Source: CAVUUN01 sp964421755 (lineage in GTDB: Bacteria; Acidobacteriota; UBA6911; RPQK01). From it: 18,523 bases of DNA. The stretch is from the NCBI GenBank assembly GCA_964421755.1, contig CAYQYP010000186.1:1-18523 (forward strand), written 5' to 3'. A model generated the notes under the pieces. The model was not told the DNA's origin and searched no databases. It saw only the letters and a program-made list of their open reading frames with translations. Below are positions 15,180-18,523 of this stretch, in pieces. A program made the translations under genes and the position numbers. Within the stretch, counting starts at the first letter, position 1. Every line of letters begins with the position of its first letter.

Positions 15180-15180
15180 G

Positions 15181-15783
15181 ATGAACACAAGAGAAATGGA
15201 TCAGCACCAGATCGTCGAGGGGCTGAAGAATCACAACCCGGATACGATCGACGAGTTCGTGCACCACTTTTCTCGGCCATTGTTCGGAGTCATCCTCAAC
15301 TACACCAAGAACCCGTCGGACGCCGAGGAAATTCTGCAGGATACATTGCTCAAGATCATTCGGAAAATCGAGACGTTCCGCGAAGAGAGCGACATCTGGC
15401 CTTGGATCAAACGGATAGCGGTCAACAATTCAATAATGTGGCTGCGCAAGTACCGGGCCGCGCGCGAACGGGAAACGCAACTCGACGACTCGATGCCTCA
15501 CTTTACCAACGACGGGCAGTATGTCAACCCTCCCTGGGGGTGGTCTGTCGACCCGGAGGAGGTGATGCTCAACCGGGAACTCGCCGGCGAGCTATACGAT
15601 GCGATCCAGGCCCTTCCGTTTGAGTACCGGATGCCATTGGTTCTGCGGGATATCGAGGGATATTCGATCAAGCAGATCTCCTCGTTGCTTAGCCTCAAAG
15701 AGCCAACAACCAAGACTAGAATTCACCGGGCCAGGCTCTCTGTGCGCGAGAAACTTTCGCACTACTTCGAGGACGGTATATGA
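15181..15783 (+). CDS. RNA polymerase sigma factor, ECF type
   Basis: Two-domain extracytoplasmic-function sigma factor of 200 residues. Region 2 covers about 25-90 (DAEEILQDTLLKIIRKIETF, then WPWIKRIAVNNSIMWLRKYR), and region 4 covers about 135-195 (ALPFEYRMPLVLRDIEGYS, then a helix-turn-helix with TTKTRIHRARLSVREKL). No C-terminal extension. A linker of about 35 residues with NPPWGWSVDP separates the domains. It directs polymerase to a small regulon that cannot be read from here. The stop overlaps the start of the anti-sigma gene as ATGA. No clear Shine-Dalgarno precedes the ATG; with TATAAG at 15161-15166 as -10 the transcript could be nearly leaderless. ATG 15196 is a second possible start. 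Confidence 0.9.
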   Translation: MNTREMDQHQIVEGLKNHNPDTIDEFVHHFSRPLFGVILNYTKNPSDAEEILQDTLLKIIRKIETFREESDIWPWIKRIAVNNSIMWLRKYRAARERETQLDDSMPHFTNDGQYVNPPWGWSVDPEEVMLNRELAGELYDAIQALPFEYRMPLVLRDIEGYSIKQISSLLSLKEPTTKTRIHRARLSVREKLSHYFEDGI

Positions 15784-16079
15784 GAACCACGATTACCTGT
15801 AGAGACTGCGTGGATCTTCTAATGGAATACATAGATCACACGCTGGAACCAGCGGCCCAGACCCGGCTGGACGAGCATCTGGCGTCCTGCCCGCCCTGCA
15901 TACACTTCCTGAAGACCTACAAGAAATGTACTGAGTTTTCCGGACAACTTCGCGACCAGAAGGTCCAGATACCGCAAGAACTCGAGAGCAGACTGCAGAG
16001 CTTTCTGAAGCAAGAGATCCAGAAGCCACCCGAAGAACCGGGAACCCAGAAGAAGTCACACGCTCATTCACGTCGATAG
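15780..16079 (+). CDS. Anti-sigma factor, zinc-finger (zf-HC2) type, soluble
   Basis: A 99-residue protein whose N-terminal half matches the anti-sigma zinc-binding domain: C7 and C10 in CRDC, then H33-x3-C37-x2-C40 in EHLASCPPC. It should bind and hold the ECF sigma factor encoded just upstream, possibly releasing it on thiol oxidation or zinc loss, as ZAS-type anti-sigmas do. The C-terminal half is hydrophilic, with Pro/Lys/Glu and a basic tail, and shows no membrane helix, so it acts in the cytoplasm. The ATGA overlap with the sigma gene points to coupled, roughly equimolar synthesis. Confidence 0.86.
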   Translation: MRTTITCRDCVDLLMEYIDHTLEPAAQTRLDEHLASCPPCIHFLKTYKKCTEFSGQLRDQKVQIPQELESRLQSFLKQEIQKPPEEPGTQKKSHAHSRR

Positions 16080-16089
16080 AACGCTGTTC

Positions 16090-16137
16090 AGCCACGGATT
16101 GCACGGATCTCGGTCAATAGCTGTGAAATCCGTGGCT
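16090..16137. terminator. Inverted repeat after the sigma/anti-sigma pair
   Basis: AGCCACGGATT (16090-16100) and AATCCGTGGCT (16127-16137) form a perfect 11-bp stem around a 26-nt loop, starting 11 bp after the anti-sigma stop. There is no T-run, so termination is only possible. GCCACGGATT-type repeats recur between genes in many bacteria, so it may be a dispersed repeat. Confidence 0.5.
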
Positions 16138-16250
16138 CAGACTCCCACCGTTTGCCTCCCCAACTGTTGGCCCTAAAGCTTTTCTTTGAGTACGATGGTT
16201 GGAAGACCATCTCAACCCAAAGTCCAAGTTCGGACAGGAGTCTTAAAAAA

Positions 16251-18371
16251 ATGCGCCTTTGGCCCGGTGATCCATATCCGCTCGGAGCGAAATTCGACGG
16301 CAGCGGAACGAACTTCTCGGTTTTCTCGGAAATAGCAGAAAAGGTTGAGCTTTGCCTGTTCAACGAGAACGGCGAAGAGACAAGAACGGAGTTACCGGAG
16401 GTGACCGGTTACTGCTGGCACGGTTACTTCCCCGAGGTCTTGCCCGGACAAAGGTACGGTTTCCGTGTCCACGGCCCTTGGAATCCGGGCGAGGGGCAAC
16501 GGTGCTGCGCCTCCAAACTGCTGCTCGACCCGTACTCCATGGCAATTCACGGTCGCGTGCAGTGGAACGAAACCCTGTTCACTTACCGGTTCGGAGATCC
16601 GAACGGCGCAAGTGGGCCGCTCAATGACGCGGACAGTGCCCCTTACATGCCCAAATCCGTCGTGGTCAGCCCGTTCTTCGACTGGGACGCGGATCACCTC
16701 CTCCACATTCCGATGAATGAGTCGATCATCTACGAAACCCACGTCAGAGGTTTCTCGATGCGTCACCCGGACATACCCGCCGAGATCCGGGGGACATATG
16801 CGGCGCTGGGCCATCCGGTCGCGATCAAACACTTCAAGTATCTCGGTATTACCGCAGTCGAGCTTCAGCCGGTACATCATTTCGTCCACGACTCCCATCT
16901 CCTCGATAAAGGCCTCTGTAACTACTGGGGTTACAATTCGATCGGATACTTCGCGCCCCACGATGAATACGGTGCCACCAAACAGGTGGGCCGACACGTG
17001 CAGGAATTCAAGCAGATGGTCAAGACCCTTCACGAGGAGGGAATCGAGGTAATCCTCGACGTTGTCTACAACCACACCGCCGAAGGCAATCACCTGGGTC
17101 CTGTGCTCTCTTTCAAGGGGATCGACAACGCTGCCTACTACCGGCTGGTCCAGAAGGAACGGCAGTACTACATGGACTACACGGGCACCGGTAACAGCCT
17201 CAACATGCGCCACCCGCATGTCCTTCAGTTGATTATGGATTCTCTGCGCTACTGGGTGAACGACATGCACGTCGACGGGTTCCGGTTCGATCTGGCCGCC
17301 ACCCTCGCCAGAGAACTGCATGACGTCGATCGCCTGTCAGCTTTCTTTGACCTGATTCAACAGGATCCAGTGGTCAGCCAGGTGAAACTGATCGCCGAGC
17401 CCTGGGACGTCGGTGAAGGAGGGTACCAGGTGGGTAATTTTCCGCCCGCCTGGTCGGAGTGGAACGGCAAATACCGCGACACAGTGCGTGACTATTGGCG
17501 AGGTGCGGATGAAACGCTCGGATCCTTCGCCTACCGTCTGACGGGGAGCCCCGACCTTTACGAGATGACCGGTCGTCGTCCATACGCCAGTGTCAATTTC
17601 GTGACCGCGCATGACGGCTTTACCCTCCAGGATCTTGTCTCTTATAACGAGAAGCACAACGACGCCAATGGTGAGGAGAACCGGGACGGAGAGAACCACA
17701 ACCGTTCCTGGAACTGCGGCGCCGAGGGGCCCACGGACAATCCCGAAGTGAGTAAGCTGCGGGAGCGGCAGAAGCGTAACTTCCTCACAACCCTGATCCT
17801 CTCCCAAGGCATACCCATGCTGCTTGGAGGCGACGAGATGGGCCGTACCCAGGAAGGGAACAACAACGCGTACTGCCAGGATAACGAAATCTCCTGGTAC
17901 GACTGGCAAAGCAAGGATCAGGACCTGATCGATTTCGTCAGTGAGTTGATCAACATTCGCAAAGAGCATCCGGTTTTCCACCGCAGACGGTGGTACCACG
18001 GCCGCCCGATCCGCGGAATGGCCGACATCGCCTGGCTCAAGCCCAATGCCCAACCAATGAAGGAGCAGGACTGGCAAACGACGATCGCCAAATCGCTGTC
18101 CGTGTATTTGAACGGCGACGCTCTGAACACCTATGACGACCGCGGAGAACTGCTCGTGGACGACTCTTTTCTGCTCTTCTTCAACCACCATCACGAGCCG
18201 CTCAACTTCACTTTTCCGGCTGAGACCTTCGGAAAGCGGTGGCATCGAGTGGTGGATACCAGCAAGCCGCTCGAAGAGCTCGAGAAACGGGAATACAAGC
18301 CGGCGCAGAAAGTCCGCGTCGAGGGTCGTTCAATTGCGGTGTTCTGCTGCCGTATCCAACGCCGCAGCTAG
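16251..18371 (+). CDS. glgX: Glycogen debranching enzyme (GH13_11)
   Basis: Hydrolyses alpha-1,6 branches of phosphorylase-limited glycogen. 706 residues, the normal size. An N-terminal CBM48-like domain begins MRLWPGDPYPLGAKFDGSGTN, the hallmark GlgX start, so ATG 16251 is chosen over an upstream TTG; AGGAG lies 10 bases before it. The GH13 catalytic barrel shows DVVYNH (region I), DGFRFDLA with nucleophile D347, IAEPWD with acid/base E383, and TAHDG with D455, followed by the GlgX signature around LVSYNEKHNDANGEENRDG. A C-terminal beta domain ends near VFCCRIQRRS. It starts 171 bp after the anti-sigma stop, on the same strand; cotranscription is possible but not shown. No other glycogen gene is in the window. 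Confidence 0.95.
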   Translation: MRLWPGDPYPLGAKFDGSGTNFSVFSEIAEKVELCLFNENGEETRTELPEVTGYCWHGYFPEVLPGQRYGFRVHGPWNPGEGQRCCASKLLLDPYSMAIHGRVQWNETLFTYRFGDPNGASGPLNDADSAPYMPKSVVVSPFFDWDADHLLHIPMNESIIYETHVRGFSMRHPDIPAEIRGTYAALGHPVAIKHFKYLGITAVELQPVHHFVHDSHLLDKGLCNYWGYNSIGYFAPHDEYGATKQVGRHVQEFKQMVKTLHEEGIEVILDVVYNHTAEGNHLGPVLSFKGIDNAAYYRLVQKERQYYMDYTGTGNSLNMRHPHVLQLIMDSLRYWVNDMHVDGFRFDLAATLARELHDVDRLSAFFDLIQQDPVVSQVKLIAEPWDVGEGGYQVGNFPPAWSEWNGKYRDTVRDYWRGADETLGSFAYRLTGSPDLYEMTGRRPYASVNFVTAHDGFTLQDLVSYNEKHNDANGEENRDGENHNRSWNCGAEGPTDNPEVSKLRERQKRNFLTTLILSQGIPMLLGGDEMGRTQEGNNNAYCQDNEISWYDWQSKDQDLIDFVSELINIRKEHPVFHRRRWYHGRPIRGMADIAWLKPNAQPMKEQDWQTTIAKSLSVYLNGDALNTYDDRGELLVDDSFLLFFNHHHEPLNFTFPAETFGKRWHRVVDTSKPLEELEKREYKPAQKVRVEGRSIAVFCCRIQRRS

Positions 18372-18523
18372 GTCCGCATTCTCACGCCGTGCTCGGGCAA
18401 CCGCCGTCAGAGCCGCGTAGCGAGGGTGTTAAAAATAGGGTCGAAGAAGTGCGTTCGGCCCACAGGTATTGACCGACTTGTTATGGGCTGATGTCGTGCG
18501 GAGGGCGAGATCGAATGGAGCCG
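18372..18523. other. Right-hand intergenic tail, possible start of a further gene
   Basis: After glgX there is no clear terminator. TTGACC near 18469 and GGAGGG at 18500-18505 before an ATG at 18515 hint at a gene starting at the window edge, but only three codons are visible, so no coding call is made. Confidence 0.2.

Noticed and set aside
16139..16243. AGACTCC and GGAGTCT complementary pair before glgX
   Set aside because: Only 7 bp separated by about 90 nt and not followed by a T-run; pairing by chance is likely.
18515..18523. ATG with GGAGGG upstream at the window edge
   Set aside because: Three codons are too few to call a gene; kept only as a low-confidence note.
1..18523. CRISPR array, phage, transposase, tRNA or toxin-antitoxin locus
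   Set aside because: No regularly spaced repeats, no integrase or transposase motifs, no tRNA-like cloverleaf and no small paired genes of that kind were seen; the sigma/anti-sigma pair is explained by its domains.

Overview
The window reads as a chromosomal stretch of a free-living Gram-negative bacterium with fairly high GC. The gene types fit an Acidobacteriota-like lineage: an archaeal-type bifunctional phosphoglucose/phosphomannose isomerase, an LDH-like malate dehydrogenase, a PEP-synthase/PPDK regulatory protein and palindromic intergenic repeats. That placement is inferred from gene content only. No phage, plasmid, CRISPR, insertion sequence, rRNA or tRNA was seen. There is no gene-free stretch longer than 300 bases; the longest is 1-299, which is filled by a nested palindromic repeat.

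Layout. Twelve of the fifteen genes are on the minus strand and read right to left. Positions 300-4532 hold a four-gene MacB/LolCDE-type ABC export cluster (permease, permease, periplasmic adaptor, ATPase). Positions 4735-6950 hold an icd-mdh TCA-cycle pair behind a candidate sigma70 promoter and a structured leader. Positions 7145-10131 hold ppsR, dapF and an M20 peptidase. A perfect 29-bp palindrome lies between ppsR and dapF, and dapF overlaps the peptidase by 8 bp. Positions 10147-15062 hold a secreted tandem M16-like protein, a mannose-1-phosphate guanylyltransferase (ATGA overlap with the former) and the bifunctional PGI/PMI, whose stop lies 15 bp before ppsR. The right end (15181-18371) is on the plus strand: an ECF sigma factor, an overlapping zinc-finger anti-sigma factor, and the glycogen debranching enzyme glgX.

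How the genes fit together. Much of the window is central carbon metabolism: glycogen debranching, hexose-phosphate interconversion, GDP-mannose supply, control of the pyruvate/PEP node (ppsR) and two TCA steps. dapF serves lysine and peptidoglycan synthesis. The ABC cluster and the M16-like protein are envelope functions. I found no clearly new multi-gene system. The points most worth checking are a DapF with Ser in place of the second catalytic Cys, a two-domain M16 protein with both zinc sites lost, an M20 peptidase whose reading frame carries a 32-nt tandem repeat, and two strong palindromic elements (27-240 and 9240-9305).
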